Source: Acidiphilium sp.
GTDB taxonomy: Bacteria; Pseudomonadota; Alphaproteobacteria; Acetobacterales; Acetobacteraceae
Assembly: GCA_028688905.1 (NCBI GenBank)
Contig: JAQTXH010000001.1
Span: 544,156-608,155 of the forward strand
DNA length: 64,000 bases
Direction of reading: 5' to 3'
Part shown: positions 18,614 through 27,323 of the stretch, one piece after another
Position numbering within the stretch: the stretch's first letter is position 1
Layout: each line of letters opens with the position of its first letter
Translations under genes and position numbers: made by a program
The notes under the pieces: model-generated
What the model saw: the letters and a program-made list of their open reading frames with translations, nothing else
What the model was told of the DNA's origin: nothing
Database searches by the model: none

Positions 18614-19851
18614 CAGGGCATCGCCTCCAGCACCCGCCGCGCCAGGCGCTGCGGCAGATCGGCAAAGCCTTCGCATACGGTTCGTCCGGCAATGGCCATT
18701 GCTTGCAGCCGCGCGGTATCGGCCATCAGCCGCGCAATGGTGGCTTCGAGTTCCATGAAATTCGCGACATCGACCAGCGCGCCGACGCTGTGCAGCGTGG
18801 TCATCGCCTCGAAATGATTCTCGTAATGCGGCCCAACCACCACGGCGCAGCCCAACTGCGCCGCCTCGATCATGTTATGCCCGCCCACCGGCACCAGCGT
18901 GCCGCCGATGAAGGCGAGGGGACACAGCCGGTAGAAAACCCCCAGTTCGCCCATGGTGTCCGCCAGATAGATCCCGCCCGGCCTGGGCATTTCCCCTCGC
19001 GAGCGCCGTGCGACCGGCACGCTGTGCGCCAGACTGGCAATCGCGTCCGCCCGGTTCGGGTGGCGTGGCACGATCACGGTCGTTAGGCTGGGGTGCAACC
19101 GGCAGAGCGCGCGATGCGCCTCGATCACCGGAATGTCCTCGCCCGGATGGGTACTGGCCGCGAGCAGCCAAGGGCCGGGGCAGGCTTCGGTGAGCGCGGC
19201 CTGCGCGGCCGCGTCGTCCGGCAGATCGGGGGTGGCGAATTTGAGATTGCCCCAGCTTTCGATGTCGCGCAGCCCCAGGCCGCGCAAGGCGGCGGCATCG
19301 TGACGCGATTGCGCGGCGATCAGGGTAAAGCCGCCGAACAGCCTTGCCGCCGCTTGGGGAAACCGCCGCCACCGTTTGGCGCTCCGGCTGGATAGCCGCG
19401 CGTTGAACAGAAATCGCGGAACACCGCGCGCATCGAGGGCGTTCAGCATGTTCGGCCAAATCTCAGACTCCAGAAACACCGCCGCATCCGGCCGCCAATG
19501 GTCAAGGAATCGCCCGACGTATGCGGCGACGTCAAACGGCACGAACTGATGGATCGCCGCTGCCCGCTGTGCCGCCAGTTCCGCCGAGGTGACGGTGCCG
19601 GTGGTGAGCAGCACGGTCGCATGCGCCGCCAGCGCGCTGATCAGCGGCAGGGCCGACATGGTTTCGCCCATACTGGCGGCGTGAACCCATACCACAGGGC
19701 TGGCCGGGCGCGCGAGGCTTGCGAAGCCATACCGCTCCGCCAGCCGCGACCGGATTTCCTTGCCGCGCCGCGCCCGCCGTGCCAGCCACCAGGGCAGTAA
19801 CGGCGAAACGACTGTGGTCGCGGTGCGATAGAGTTTCAGGCTCAGCGGCAT
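18613..19851 (-). CDS. waaA: 3-deoxy-D-manno-octulosonic acid transferase
   Basis: WaaA (KdtA) transfers Kdo from CMP-Kdo to lipid IVA. The protein has 412 residues, with a membrane-proximal N-terminus ('LSLKLYRTATTVVSPLLPWW'), the acceptor domain motif 'VWVHAASMGE', 'FLESEIWPN', and the CMP-Kdo domain ('ADTMGELGVFYRL', 'FIGGTLVPVGGHNMIEAA', 'GPHYENHFEA'). The start at 19851 overlaps the DUF374 gene by 10 bases. Together with kdsB at 12 kb it shows that this organism makes a Kdo-based LPS core. Confidence 0.95.
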   Translation of the reverse strand: MPLSLKLYRTATTVVSPLLPWWLARRARRGKEIRSRLAERYGFASLARPASPVVWVHAASMGETMSALPLISALAAHATVLLTTGTVTSAELAAQRAAAIHQFVPFDVAAYVGRFLDHWRPDAAVFLESEIWPNMLNALDARGVPRFLFNARLSSRSAKRWRRFPQAAARLFGGFTLIAAQSRHDAAALRGLGLRDIESWGNLKFATPDLPDDAAAQAALTEACPGPWLLAASTHPGEDIPVIEAHRALCRLHPSLTTVIVPRHPNRADAIASLAHSVPVARRSRGEMPRPGGIYLADTMGELGVFYRLCPLAFIGGTLVPVGGHNMIEAAQLGCAVVVGPHYENHFEAMTTLHSVGALVDVANFMELEATIARLMADTARLQAMAIAGRTVCEGFADLPQRLARRVLEAMP

Positions 19852-20570
19852 AAAATCAAGGCCCGCTCCAGAGTGGCGGTGAGTTGCGCCTCGATATCGC
19901 TGTGCGCGGCCTCCCAGCCGTGGCGCGGCACGAGTACCGGCGCGCCGGCGATCAGCGCGCCATGGCCAAAAGGCAGGGGAACCCGCATGGCGTCCCAGCT
20001 TTTCAGGGTAATCGCCCGCGCGGTCGCGGCGGCGGCGCAAAATACCGGTGCGCCGGTGAGAGCGGCGAGTTGGGCGACACCAGGGGCGGCGCGGCGGCGC
20101 GGCCCGCGCGGTCCATCGGGCGTCAGCCCGACCGGATTGCCGGCGGTGATCAGGCGCGCGAGTTCGCGCAAGCCCGCCGGGCCGCCGTGCGAGGTCGAAC
20201 CTGCAATCGCCTCGACGCCAAACCGGCGCATGGTGCGGGCGATCAACTGGCCGTCGCGGTGGCGGCTGGCCAGCACATAGCCGGTCGGACCCGATGTGAT
20301 TCGTCCGGCAGTGCGCCATAAAATCGGCATTGCCGGCAGGCATTCATGCCAGAACGCGATGATGCACGGGGTGCCGGCCCGCAACGTGGCGAGCAAGGCA
20401 TCGGCTTCGATCGTCCAGCGCGTGCCCGCCATGGCACCGGTCAGATACAGTCCGGCCGCGTCGCCCAGCCAGCCCCGGACGATTGGCGATTTCAGCGGCG
20501 ATTTCAGCGGTGATTTCAGGTAGGCATCAAGCATTGGCGCGGCGGTAGCATTTGTGATGCCGCGCGTCAT
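19842..20570 (-). CDS. DUF374 lysophospholipid acyltransferase family protein
   Basis: The protein belongs to the LPLAT-like DUF374 group often found beside waaA and lpxK. Visible blocks are 'IIAFWHECLPAMPILW', 'YVLASRHRDGQLIARTMRRFG', 'GSTSHGGPAGLRELARLI' and 'GLTPDGPRGPRR'. Start 20570 gives 242 residues; ATG 20534 is an alternative 12 codons later. Three near-identical 12-base units (about 20485-20520) encode 'KSPLKSPLKSP' near the N-terminus. The acyl acceptor is unknown; context suggests envelope lipid remodelling. Confidence 0.8.
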   Translation of the reverse strand: MTRGITNATAAPMLDAYLKSPLKSPLKSPIVRGWLGDAAGLYLTGAMAGTRWTIEADALLATLRAGTPCIIAFWHECLPAMPILWRTAGRITSGPTGYVLASRHRDGQLIARTMRRFGVEAIAGSTSHGGPAGLRELARLITAGNPVGLTPDGPRGPRRRAAPGVAQLAALTGAPVFCAAAATARAITLKSWDAMRVPLPFGHGALIAGAPVLVPRHGWEAAHSDIEAQLTATLERALILCR

Positions 20571-20577
20571 CTGCCGG

Positions 20578-21525
20578 CTACGCCGCCACGACCGCCGGTC
20601 GCGTCGGTGCCGGGCGCATCGCCGCCAGAATGGCGGCCAAAGCGCGGAACGCCGGGTCGCGCGGGTCTGAACCACGCCAGACCAGGGCGATGGTGCGTCC
20701 CGCCGAGGCATCGCCAAGGGCCTGGCACAGCACCAGATCCTGCAATTCGGGCCGGGCCGCGACGGCCAGCGCGGGCAGCAGCGAATAGCCTTCTCCGGCG
20801 GCGATCATCTGCCACAGAGTTTCCAGGCCGGTCGCGTGGCGGGTCGCCGGTTTGGCGTTGCACAAAGCAAGGGCCTGCTCGCGCAGGCAATGCCCATCTT
20901 CGAGCAATAGCAGGTCTTCCGCTGGCAGATCGTCGAGCATCAGCCGGCGTGACCCTGCCAGCGCATGATGCGGCGGGGTGGCCAGCAGAAAGGGCTCGAA
21001 AAATAACGGTTCCGCAACCAGCCCGGTGCGCAGCACTGGCATTGCCAGCAAAACAAGGTCGAGCGCGCCATCGGCCAGCCGCTCGATCAGTCGTGCCGTC
21101 CGCGCCTCGGTTAGCCGCAGCGACAGGTCGGGCCGCTCGGTCCGCAGCAACCGCAGCACGCCGGGCAAATAATACGGCCCCAGCGTCTCGATCGCGCCAA
21201 GCGCCAGCACACCGGTCATCAGGCTGGGCTGTCCGTGCGACAGGGCGAGCAGGTGGCGCGCCTCCGCCATCACCCGCTCGATCTGCGCCAGCAGTGTCGC
21301 CCCCGCTGCGGTCGGTGCCACCCGCCGCTTGGTGCGCTCGAACAGCGCGACACCCAAAAGGGCTTCGAGCTTGCGGATCTGCTCGGACAGCGCCGGCTGC
21401 GACACCCCACACCGCTCCGCGGCGTGGCCGAAGTGGCGCAGTTCGGAAACCGCCTGGGCATATTCCAGATCGCGCAGCGACAAGCCGGCGAGGGTGCGGG
21501 CGGCACTAGCCGTGAGGTTTTCCAT
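20578..21525 (-). CDS. oxyR: OxyR-type LysR peroxide-sensing regulator
   Basis: This is a 315-residue LysR regulator with N-terminal HTH ('FGHAAERCGVSQPALSEQI'). The sensing loop 'EDGHCLREQALALC' holds C213 and C222, nine residues apart, the same spacing as the redox pair C199/C208 of E. coli OxyR. 'TGLETLWQMIAAGEGYSLLPALAV' also matches OxyR. It should activate catalase and peroxiredoxin genes on hydrogen peroxide, but none of these is adjacent. The start is 10-12 residues longer than usual, with no better internal start. Confidence 0.88.
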   Translation of the reverse strand: MENLTASAARTLAGLSLRDLEYAQAVSELRHFGHAAERCGVSQPALSEQIRKLEALLGVALFERTKRRVAPTAAGATLLAQIERVMAEARHLLALSHGQPSLMTGVLALGAIETLGPYYLPGVLRLLRTERPDLSLRLTEARTARLIERLADGALDLVLLAMPVLRTGLVAEPLFFEPFLLATPPHHALAGSRRLMLDDLPAEDLLLLEDGHCLREQALALCNAKPATRHATGLETLWQMIAAGEGYSLLPALAVAARPELQDLVLCQALGDASAGRTIALVWRGSDPRDPAFRALAAILAAMRPAPTRPAVVAA

Positions 21526-21770
21526 CGTGCGAATTATAATCGATGTTTCCGATCATAGAAATACATAAAATCGAGTTGCCCTATGGATGCGTGCAGCGAG
21601 CTGAACGCGTACAATGGCCCGAGGGAGTGCCGAGTGCGAAAGAGCCACCCTCCACGCTTGAAGCCGGTCGCGCGAAACCCCATTCCTGATCTATGACCAT
21701 AGTGGTCTGCCGATACTTACTGAAGGCTGGCTGAAGGCTGGCGGGACACACCATCGAAAGGAAACGGGCA
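21526..21770. promoter_or_regulatory. oxyR / DUF883 divergent spacer
   Basis: This 245-base spacer separates oxyR from the DUF883 gene. Close to oxyR it is AT-rich ('TATAATCGATGTTTCCGATCATAG'-like, 21534-21557), where an OxyR autoregulatory site would be expected; I cannot prove an operator. Nearer the right end there is an 11-base duplication, CTGAAGGCTGG twice (about 21719-21741). A purine-rich 'GAAAGGAAACGGGCA' precedes ATG 21771. Confidence 0.35.
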
Positions 21771-22130
21771 ATGGCGAACTGGGGCGGCAAGCGTCGCGAT
21801 GCGATGGGGACATTGACCGATGAATTCGATCGGTTCCAGGGCGATTTCGAGACTCTTCGCACCAAACTGGTCCGGCTCGCGGGCGATACCATGAAGGAAT
21901 TCAATGACAGCCCGGAAAAATTGGCCGAACTGAAACACGCGATCGATCTGCGGCTTTCGACCATCGAGGATGAAATGACCGACCTCGGCAAGCAATTACG
22001 GGTCAAGGGCGGCAAGGCGGCCGATCGGGTCGAGAAAAAAGTCCACGAGCAGCCCTTCGCGGCGCTTGCCATCGCGGCCGGCGTCGGTTTCGTCGCGGCA
22101 CATCTGCTGCGCCGCCGCAAGTCGTCATGA
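21771..22130 (+). CDS. DUF883/YqjD-ElaB-like membrane-anchored protein
   Basis: The 119-residue protein has a long charged helical region with coiled-coil character. It ends in a C-terminal segment 'AALAIAAGVGFVAAHLLRRR', a hydrophobic anchor followed by arginines. This architecture matches the YqjD/ElaB (DUF883) family, whose members bind ribosomes at the membrane in stationary phase in E. coli. That role here is inferred from the family. It is followed after 34 bases by another small membrane protein gene. Confidence 0.75.
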   Translation: MANWGGKRRDAMGTLTDEFDRFQGDFETLRTKLVRLAGDTMKEFNDSPEKLAELKHAIDLRLSTIEDEMTDLGKQLRVKGGKAADRVEKKVHEQPFAALAIAAGVGFVAAHLLRRRKSS

Positions 22131-22164
22131 GCGACCGGCGCGTCGTAACAGGTGGAGTTGCGGC

Positions 22165-22572
22165 GTGCTGATGACTCTTTTCAACCTGTTCGACGGGTTT
22201 ACCCTCCGTCATTTGACGCAGCGCATCGTCTTGAGCCTTGCCGGGTTGGGTGCTGCGTTAGTCGGATCGGGCTTTCTGCTGGCGGCGGTATTTCAGACGA
22301 TCGCCGCCGCTGTGGGGGGCCTCGATGCATCGTTGATCTGTGGCACGGTGTTCGTCGTCCTCGCGCTGATGCTGTTCGGTTTTGCCAGTTTCCGGTGGAA
22401 CCGCCGTCCGCGCCCCTTGCTGGCGCGCGCGCGATACGGCGTGGCCACCGAACTTCTGCGCCTCGCTCAAATCCTGATCCGCAAGGACCCGGCCAAGGCG
22501 GTGATTGCAGCGCTTGTGTTGGGTGCAATCGCCGAATATTCACAGAAGCGGTCGCCCAAGCGTCCGGATTAA
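22165..22572 (+). CDS. small membrane protein, holin-superfamily-III-like
   Basis: With GTG 22165 the protein has 135 residues. It has two predicted membrane segments ('IVLSLAGLGAALVGSGFLLAA' near residue 17 and 'LICGTVFVVLALMLFGFA' near 55) and a third hydrophobic stretch around 'AVIAALVLGAIAEY'. Such genes commonly follow DUF883 genes in proteobacteria and are annotated as phage-holin-like (YqjE-type), although they are chromosomal. GTG 22165 was chosen because GGTGGAG lies 7 bases upstream; ATG 22171 is the alternative. Confidence 0.6.
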   Translation: MLMTLFNLFDGFTLRHLTQRIVLSLAGLGAALVGSGFLLAAVFQTIAAAVGGLDASLICGTVFVVLALMLFGFASFRWNRRPRPLLARARYGVATELLRLAQILIRKDPAKAVIAALVLGAIAEYSQKRSPKRPD

Positions 22573-22580
22573 AAATGACC

Positions 22581-22650
22581 CCGCCGGGGACGGCGAAATT
22601 GCCCTCCAGGGACGGCACAATTGCCTACCCGGGACGGCGAAATTGATCGC
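22581..22650 (+). repeat. three direct repeats of GGGACGGCGAAATTG type
   Basis: Three copies of about 22 bases follow the holin-like gene: CGGGGACGGCGAAATTGCC, CAGGGACGGCACAATTGCC and CGGGACGGCGAAATTGATC. They occupy most of the AT-poor spacer before mreC. Repeated end motifs of about 20 bp are known from IS21-family insertion sequences, so this could be the relic of an element end, but no transposase is present. A regulatory array is the other option. Confidence 0.55.
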
Positions 22651-22778
22651 CCTGGTTGCATGATCGGCATTGGCGGCGGTGCGCGGGTGGCGTAAGAGCA
22701 GGAACGGCGCGGGATGCGGTTGAAGGACCGCGCCCAACCGCACGCCAATAGTCTCTATTTTTAAACGGAGTTTGCCGC

Positions 22779-23621
22779 ATGCTGCGGCTATCGATCCCGG
22801 TCCGACAAGCACTCGCGCGGCTGACCCTGCCGGTCATGCTGCTGATGTCGCTCACGCTCATTCTGGCCGGCCGCATCGACCGCCATATCGGGACCATCAT
22901 GCGCACCGGCCTCGACGATGCATTGGCCCCACTCTACCGCGCGGCGGCGGCACCGGTAAACGAAATCGAGCAGGATCGTGGCGCGGTCGGCGACTGGTTT
23001 CGCCTGCACGCCGACAATCTGCGCCTGACCGCGCAGAACGAGCAACTCGAACGCTGGCGGGCGGTCGCTCTGGCGCTGGCGGCACAAAATGCGGCGCTGA
23101 AATCGCAACTGCACTTCGTGCCGACCCCGACACCCAATTTTTTCGCGGCAAGGGTGATCGCCGATCTTGGCGGACTCTATGCCCGCTCGGTTCTGGTCAC
23201 CATTCCGCGCGATGCCCATGACATCGTCAACGCCATCGCGATGGATGGCAGCGGCGTCGTCGGGCGGGTGGTGCAATCCGGCTCGCGCAGCGCGCGCGTG
23301 CTGCTGATCACCGATCTGAACAGCCGGGTTCCGGTCGCGATCGGTCTGCACGGCGAGCGCGCGATTATGGAAGGTCAGAACAGCGCCATGCCGCGCCTGA
23401 TTTATTGGGCACCCGGCAATCCGCCGCGCGAGGGACAGATCGTGCTGACCAGCGCGGTGGGCGGGGTGTTCCCGTACGGCTTGCCGGTCGGTGTCGTGCG
23501 CTACAAGGGGCGCAACGACCCGGTGGTGCAGCCTTTTGCCGGTCTGAGCCGGCTGCGCGTGCTGCGATTGTTCGAATACGATCAGCAACCGGCGGCGGAT
23601 ACGTCGTCGGCCTTGCCCTGA
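22779..23621 (+). CDS. mreC: rod shape-determining protein MreC
   Basis: MreC is a periplasmic scaffold of the cell-elongation complex, linking MreB and MreD to PBP2 and RodA. The 280-residue protein has an N-terminal anchor ('ALARLTLPVMLLMSLTLILAG'), a coiled coil around residues 80-108 ('LRLTAQNEQLERWRAVALA'), and the beta domain with 'VLLITDLNSRVPVAI' and 'PPREGQIVLTSAVGGVFPYG'. It begins an operon mreC-mreD-mrdA-rodA. mreB, usually just upstream, is absent here. Confidence 0.93.
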   Translation: MLRLSIPVRQALARLTLPVMLLMSLTLILAGRIDRHIGTIMRTGLDDALAPLYRAAAAPVNEIEQDRGAVGDWFRLHADNLRLTAQNEQLERWRAVALALAAQNAALKSQLHFVPTPTPNFFAARVIADLGGLYARSVLVTIPRDAHDIVNAIAMDGSGVVGRVVQSGSRSARVLLITDLNSRVPVAIGLHGERAIMEGQNSAMPRLIYWAPGNPPREGQIVLTSAVGGVFPYGLPVGVVRYKGRNDPVVQPFAGLSRLRVLRLFEYDQQPAADTSSALP

Positions 23622-23638
23622 ACCGGGCAGCATCCGTC

Positions 23639-24163
23639 ATGGAAGGCGTGGAACTCTGGCGCGGGCTTGATCGGGCCGCTCGCCACGTATTGCCTGCCGC
23701 CAGCATCGCGTTTGCGATAATTGCGCTGGCGATGCCTGGCCTCATTCCGGCGCAACCCGAGGTCCGTGTCGGGTTTGTCGTGGCATCGGTCTATTTCTGG
23801 AGCCTGTACCGCCCGGCTTCGTTGCCAGCCCCGGTGGTGGCGCTGCTCGGCGTGCTGCTCGATCTGCTCGGCGCATCGCCGCTCGGCATGTGGGCCGTGT
23901 TGTTGTTGCTGGAACAGGCCACGATTGGTGTGGTACGCCGATCGCTGGTACGCCAGAGCTTTCTGATCGTCTGGCTGGTATTTGCCGCCTTTGTCGTCAC
24001 TCTCACTTTCGCCGAATATCTGGTGCGTGGCGTGCTCGAACTGTCGCTGTTGCCACCGGAACCGATCATCATGCAGGCGGTGATCGCGATCCTGATTTAT
24101 CCGGTCATCGCGGTTGCGCTCATTCGGGCGCATCGCGGTGCCGCCGCCCCGGAGCAGGCATGA
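23639..24163 (+). CDS. mreD: rod shape-determining protein MreD
   Basis: The 174-residue protein is almost entirely hydrophobic with about five membrane segments ('LPAASIAFAIIALAMPGLI', 'PAPVVALLGVLLDLLGASPLG', 'FLIVWLVFAAFVVTL'). The block 'LGVLLDLLGASPLGMWAVLLLL' matches the MreD core. Sequence conservation in this family is low, so the call leans on position between mreC and mrdA. ATG 23639 lies 17 bases after the mreC stop. Confidence 0.88.
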   Translation: MEGVELWRGLDRAARHVLPAASIAFAIIALAMPGLIPAQPEVRVGFVVASVYFWSLYRPASLPAPVVALLGVLLDLLGASPLGMWAVLLLLEQATIGVVRRSLVRQSFLIVWLVFAAFVVTLTFAEYLVRGVLELSLLPPEPIIMQAVIAILIYPVIAVALIRAHRGAAAPEQA

Positions 24164-24176
24164 AGGGTGGGCGAGC

Positions 24177-26057
24177 ATGAAGCGCGAGCGCGAACTCCGG
24201 CCCATCTTCACCCGCCGCGCCCTCATCCTCGGCGGCGCGCAACTCGCCGCGTTCGGTGCGCTAGGCATGCGGCTGTATCGGATGCAGGTACTCCAGCACG
24301 GCAAATACGCCACCCTTGCCAAACAGAACTCGGTCAACGAGCGCCTGCTCGCGCCCCTGCGCGGCCTGATCACCGATCGCCACGGCACCATCCTCGCCGG
24401 CAACAAGCAGCACTGGCGCGCGCTGTTCATGATGATCCAGGCCCCCGACCCCGATGCGGTGATCGCGCAATTCGCCGCCTTGATCACCCTGTCCGACGCC
24501 GAGCGCACCCGCATCGCGCACGACATCGCCGGCAAGCCCCGTTACATCCCCGTCCTCCTGAAAGACTATCTCGACTGGTCCGACATGGCCAAAATCGAGG
24601 TCCACGCCACCGATCTGCCCGGCGTGTTCGTCGATGTCGGGGCCTCGCGGGTCTATCCGCTGGGCGATACCCTATCCCACACCATCGGCTACGTCGCCCG
24701 CCCCACTCAGGCCCAGGCGCAAGCCAACCCGGTGTTCGCGCTCCCCGGCATGCGGGTCGGCCGCTCCGGCGTCGAACGCGCGCGTGACGACGCCCTGCGC
24801 GGCGATCCTGGCATCATCCAAACCGAGGTGAACGCCCACGGCACCGTGGTCCGCGTGCTCGACCGTGACAACGGTACCCAGGGTGCCACGGTGCAACTCA
24901 CCATCGACGCGGAATTGCAGTCGCTCGCCGCGCAGAAACTCGCGGGCCAGGCGGGTGCCGCGGTGATGCTCGATGCGACCACCGGCGCGATTCTGGTCCT
25001 GTCCAGCCAGCCCGGCTTCGACCCCGCCCTGTTCGACGCCGGGGTGCCCGAAACCGTCTGGAAACGCTGGATGGCCGACCCCAAACGCCCGCTGAACGAC
25101 CGCGCCACCGGCGGATTGTACGCGCCCGGTTCCACCTTCAAGCCCAATGTCGCGATGGCGGCGCTGGAATGCGGTGCCATCACGCCCACCACCACCTTCT
25201 TCTGTCCCGGCTATCTCAAGCTCGGCAACCACACCTTTTATTGCTGGCAGCATCGCGGCCACGGCACCATCGACGTCGTCAACGCCCTGCAACAAAGCTG
25301 CGACGTGTTCTTCTACCACACCGCGCTGGCCACCGGGATCGACCGGATCGCCGCAATGGGGCGGAAACTCGGCCTGATCGGCGCGCTGCCGCTCGATCTT
25401 CCCGGCGTGTCACAAGGCTTCCTGCCCACCCGCGCTTGGGCGCGCCGCCGCAAACTGACCTGGACCAAAGGCAACACCGTGATCCAGGGGATCGGCCAGG
25501 GCTACACCCAGGTCACCCCGCTCGGCCTCGCCACCATGGCCGCGCGGATCGCCACCGGCCGGGCGATCGGGCCGCATATCGCGGGCGCGATCGGCGATGT
25601 GGTGCAACCCGGCAACGGGCCGGACGACTGGCCCGATCTCGGCCTCGATATCCGTAACCTCGCCGCGGTGCGCCAGGGCATGTTCGAGGTGGTGAACACC
25701 CAGCTCGGCACCGGCTATGCCTCGCGCCTCACCCTGCCTGGTGTGCAAATGGCCGGCAAGACCGGCACCGCCCAGGTGCATGATTTGTCGCAAGCCGAGG
25801 AAAAGGCCAATTATGACGACGCCAACCTGCCCTGGAAATTCCGCCCCAACGCCTTTTTCATCGCCTTTGCCCCCACCGACGCACCCCGCTTCGCCGTCGC
25901 CGTCGCGGTCGAGCACGGCAACGAAGGCGCTTCGGTCTCCGCCCCGATTGCCCAGGCGCTGATGACCGTGGCCCTCACCCGCAACCTCACGCCTGCGGCA
26001 CCCGGCACCATTCAAAGCCCACCGCAAGCGACAATCTCCGAGGCCGGACCGGTATGA
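24177..26057 (+). CDS. mrdA: penicillin-binding protein 2
   Basis: PBP2 is the transpeptidase of lateral-wall peptidoglycan synthesis, working with the RodA polymerase. The 626-residue protein has an N-terminal signal anchor ('RRALILGGAQLAAFGALGMRLYRMQVL'). Active-site motifs are S319-T-F-K322 in 'YAPGSTFKPN', S374-C-D, and K528-T-G-T. The start 24177 is the second ATG after mreD; the first (24160) is in another frame. It overlaps rodA by 4 bases. Confidence 0.96.
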   Translation: MKRERELRPIFTRRALILGGAQLAAFGALGMRLYRMQVLQHGKYATLAKQNSVNERLLAPLRGLITDRHGTILAGNKQHWRALFMMIQAPDPDAVIAQFAALITLSDAERTRIAHDIAGKPRYIPVLLKDYLDWSDMAKIEVHATDLPGVFVDVGASRVYPLGDTLSHTIGYVARPTQAQAQANPVFALPGMRVGRSGVERARDDALRGDPGIIQTEVNAHGTVVRVLDRDNGTQGATVQLTIDAELQSLAAQKLAGQAGAAVMLDATTGAILVLSSQPGFDPALFDAGVPETVWKRWMADPKRPLNDRATGGLYAPGSTFKPNVAMAALECGAITPTTTFFCPGYLKLGNHTFYCWQHRGHGTIDVVNALQQSCDVFFYHTALATGIDRIAAMGRKLGLIGALPLDLPGVSQGFLPTRAWARRRKLTWTKGNTVIQGIGQGYTQVTPLGLATMAARIATGRAIGPHIAGAIGDVVQPGNGPDDWPDLGLDIRNLAAVRQGMFEVVNTQLGTGYASRLTLPGVQMAGKTGTAQVHDLSQAEEKANYDDANLPWKFRPNAFFIAFAPTDAPRFAVAVAVEHGNEGASVSAPIAQALMTVALTRNLTPAAPGTIQSPPQATISEAGPV

Positions 26058-27211
26058 ACGCCCCGCTCGCCGCCAAATTCGTCCGCCCGCACTACGATCG
26101 CTCCTTCGGCATCGCGACCAAGCTGCTCCGGGTCAACTGGCTGTTCGTGCTGGCCTGCTGCGCCCTTGCCGGCATCGGCTACGCCGCCCTCTATTCCGCC
26201 GCCGGCGGTCACGGCCAGCCCTACGCCACGCCGCAGATCGAACGCTTCTTCGCCTCGCTGATCCTGATGATCGCGATCGCCATGATCGATATCCGCATCA
26301 TCGCCAAACTCGCCTGGCCCCTCTATGCCCTCGGCATCGCCCTCCTGCTCGCGGTCTGGAAATTCGGCCACGTCGGCCTCGGGGCCAAACGCTGGCTCGA
26401 TCTTGGCGGCATGCACGTCCAGCCCTCCGAACTGATGAAGCTCTTCCTCATCCTCGCCCTCGCGTCCTGGTTCCAGCGCGCCAGCCATGAGCGCGTCGGC
26501 AACCCGTTGTTCCTGATTCCGCCTGTCCTCGCCATCCTGCTTCCCGCCGCCCTGATCCTCAAGGAACCCAACCTCGGTACCGCTGTCATCACCATGGGCA
26601 TCGGCGGTGCCATCCTGCTCGGGGCCGGGGTGCGCTGGTGGAAATTCGCCATCGTCATCGCTCTGGTCGCCATCATCGCCCCCTTCGCCTACGCCCACCT
26701 CCACGGCTACCAGAAACAACGCATCCTCACCTTCCTCCACCCCGGCCGCGATCCGCTGGGGGCCGGCTACAACATCATCCAATCCAAAATCGCGCTGGGC
26801 TCCGGCGGCATGTGGGGCCAGGGCTTCCTCCACGGCACCCAAAACCAACTCAACTTCCTGCCCGAAAAACAAACCGACTTCGTATTCACCATCATCGCCG
26901 AGGAATTCGGCTTCGCCGGCAGCATCGTCCTGCTCGGCGTTCTGTTCTCGATGGTGATGATGGCGATCTACACCGCACTCCGCTGCCGCCACCAATTCGG
27001 CCGATTGGCCGCGTTAGGCATCGCCACCAACCTGTTCCTCTACTGTTTCGTCAACCTCGCCATGGTCATGGGCCTCATCCCGGTCGGCGGCGTCCCCTTG
27101 CCCCTGGTCTCCTACGGCGGCTCAGCCCTCACCGCCGTCATGCTCGGCTTCGGCGTGCTGATGTCGATCCATGTTCATCGGGATGTCGAGTTCACGCAAA
27201 GCGCAGAATAG
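26054..27211 (+). CDS. rodA: rod shape-determining protein RodA
   Basis: RodA is the SEDS-family glycosyltransferase of the elongasome. The 385-residue protein has about ten membrane segments. Family motifs are 'GLGAKRWLDLGGMHVQPSELMKL', 'LKEPNLGTAVI', 'GAGYNIIQSKIALGSGGMWGQGF', 'FLPEKQTDFVFTIIAEEFGFAGS' and 'GGVPLPLVSYGGSA'. Its ATG overlaps the mrdA stop. Transcription probably ends at the A/T-rich hairpin at 27223-27246. Confidence 0.96.
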   Translation: MNAPLAAKFVRPHYDRSFGIATKLLRVNWLFVLACCALAGIGYAALYSAAGGHGQPYATPQIERFFASLILMIAIAMIDIRIIAKLAWPLYALGIALLLAVWKFGHVGLGAKRWLDLGGMHVQPSELMKLFLILALASWFQRASHERVGNPLFLIPPVLAILLPAALILKEPNLGTAVITMGIGGAILLGAGVRWWKFAIVIALVAIIAPFAYAHLHGYQKQRILTFLHPGRDPLGAGYNIIQSKIALGSGGMWGQGFLHGTQNQLNFLPEKQTDFVFTIIAEEFGFAGSIVLLGVLFSMVMMAIYTALRCRHQFGRLAALGIATNLFLYCFVNLAMVMGLIPVGGVPLPLVSYGGSALTAVMLGFGVLMSIHVHRDVEFTQSAE

Positions 27212-27222
27212 TAGGCAAGCGG

Positions 27223-27246
27223 TTCTTTTTTGCAAAAAAACTCTTT
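27223..27246 (+). terminator. A/T-rich hairpin after rodA
   Basis: 'TTCTTTTTTGCAAAAAAACTC' can fold as T6/A7 around a GC pair and sits 12 bases after the rodA stop. It resembles the A/T hairpin elements at 16.73 and 30.20 kb. It is a plausible bidirectional terminator between rodA and the convergent mazEF pair. Confidence 0.5.
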
Positions 27247-27323
27247 TAAATCCGGCATGTAAATCTGGCATGAAATGTCATTGCGCACCAAACGCGCGGC
27301 ACTCCAGCCATGCCGCACCACAG

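Noticed and set aside
23405-23638. upstream extension of mreD within mreC
   Set aside because: It overlaps the conserved end of mreC in another frame and lacks MreD similarity.
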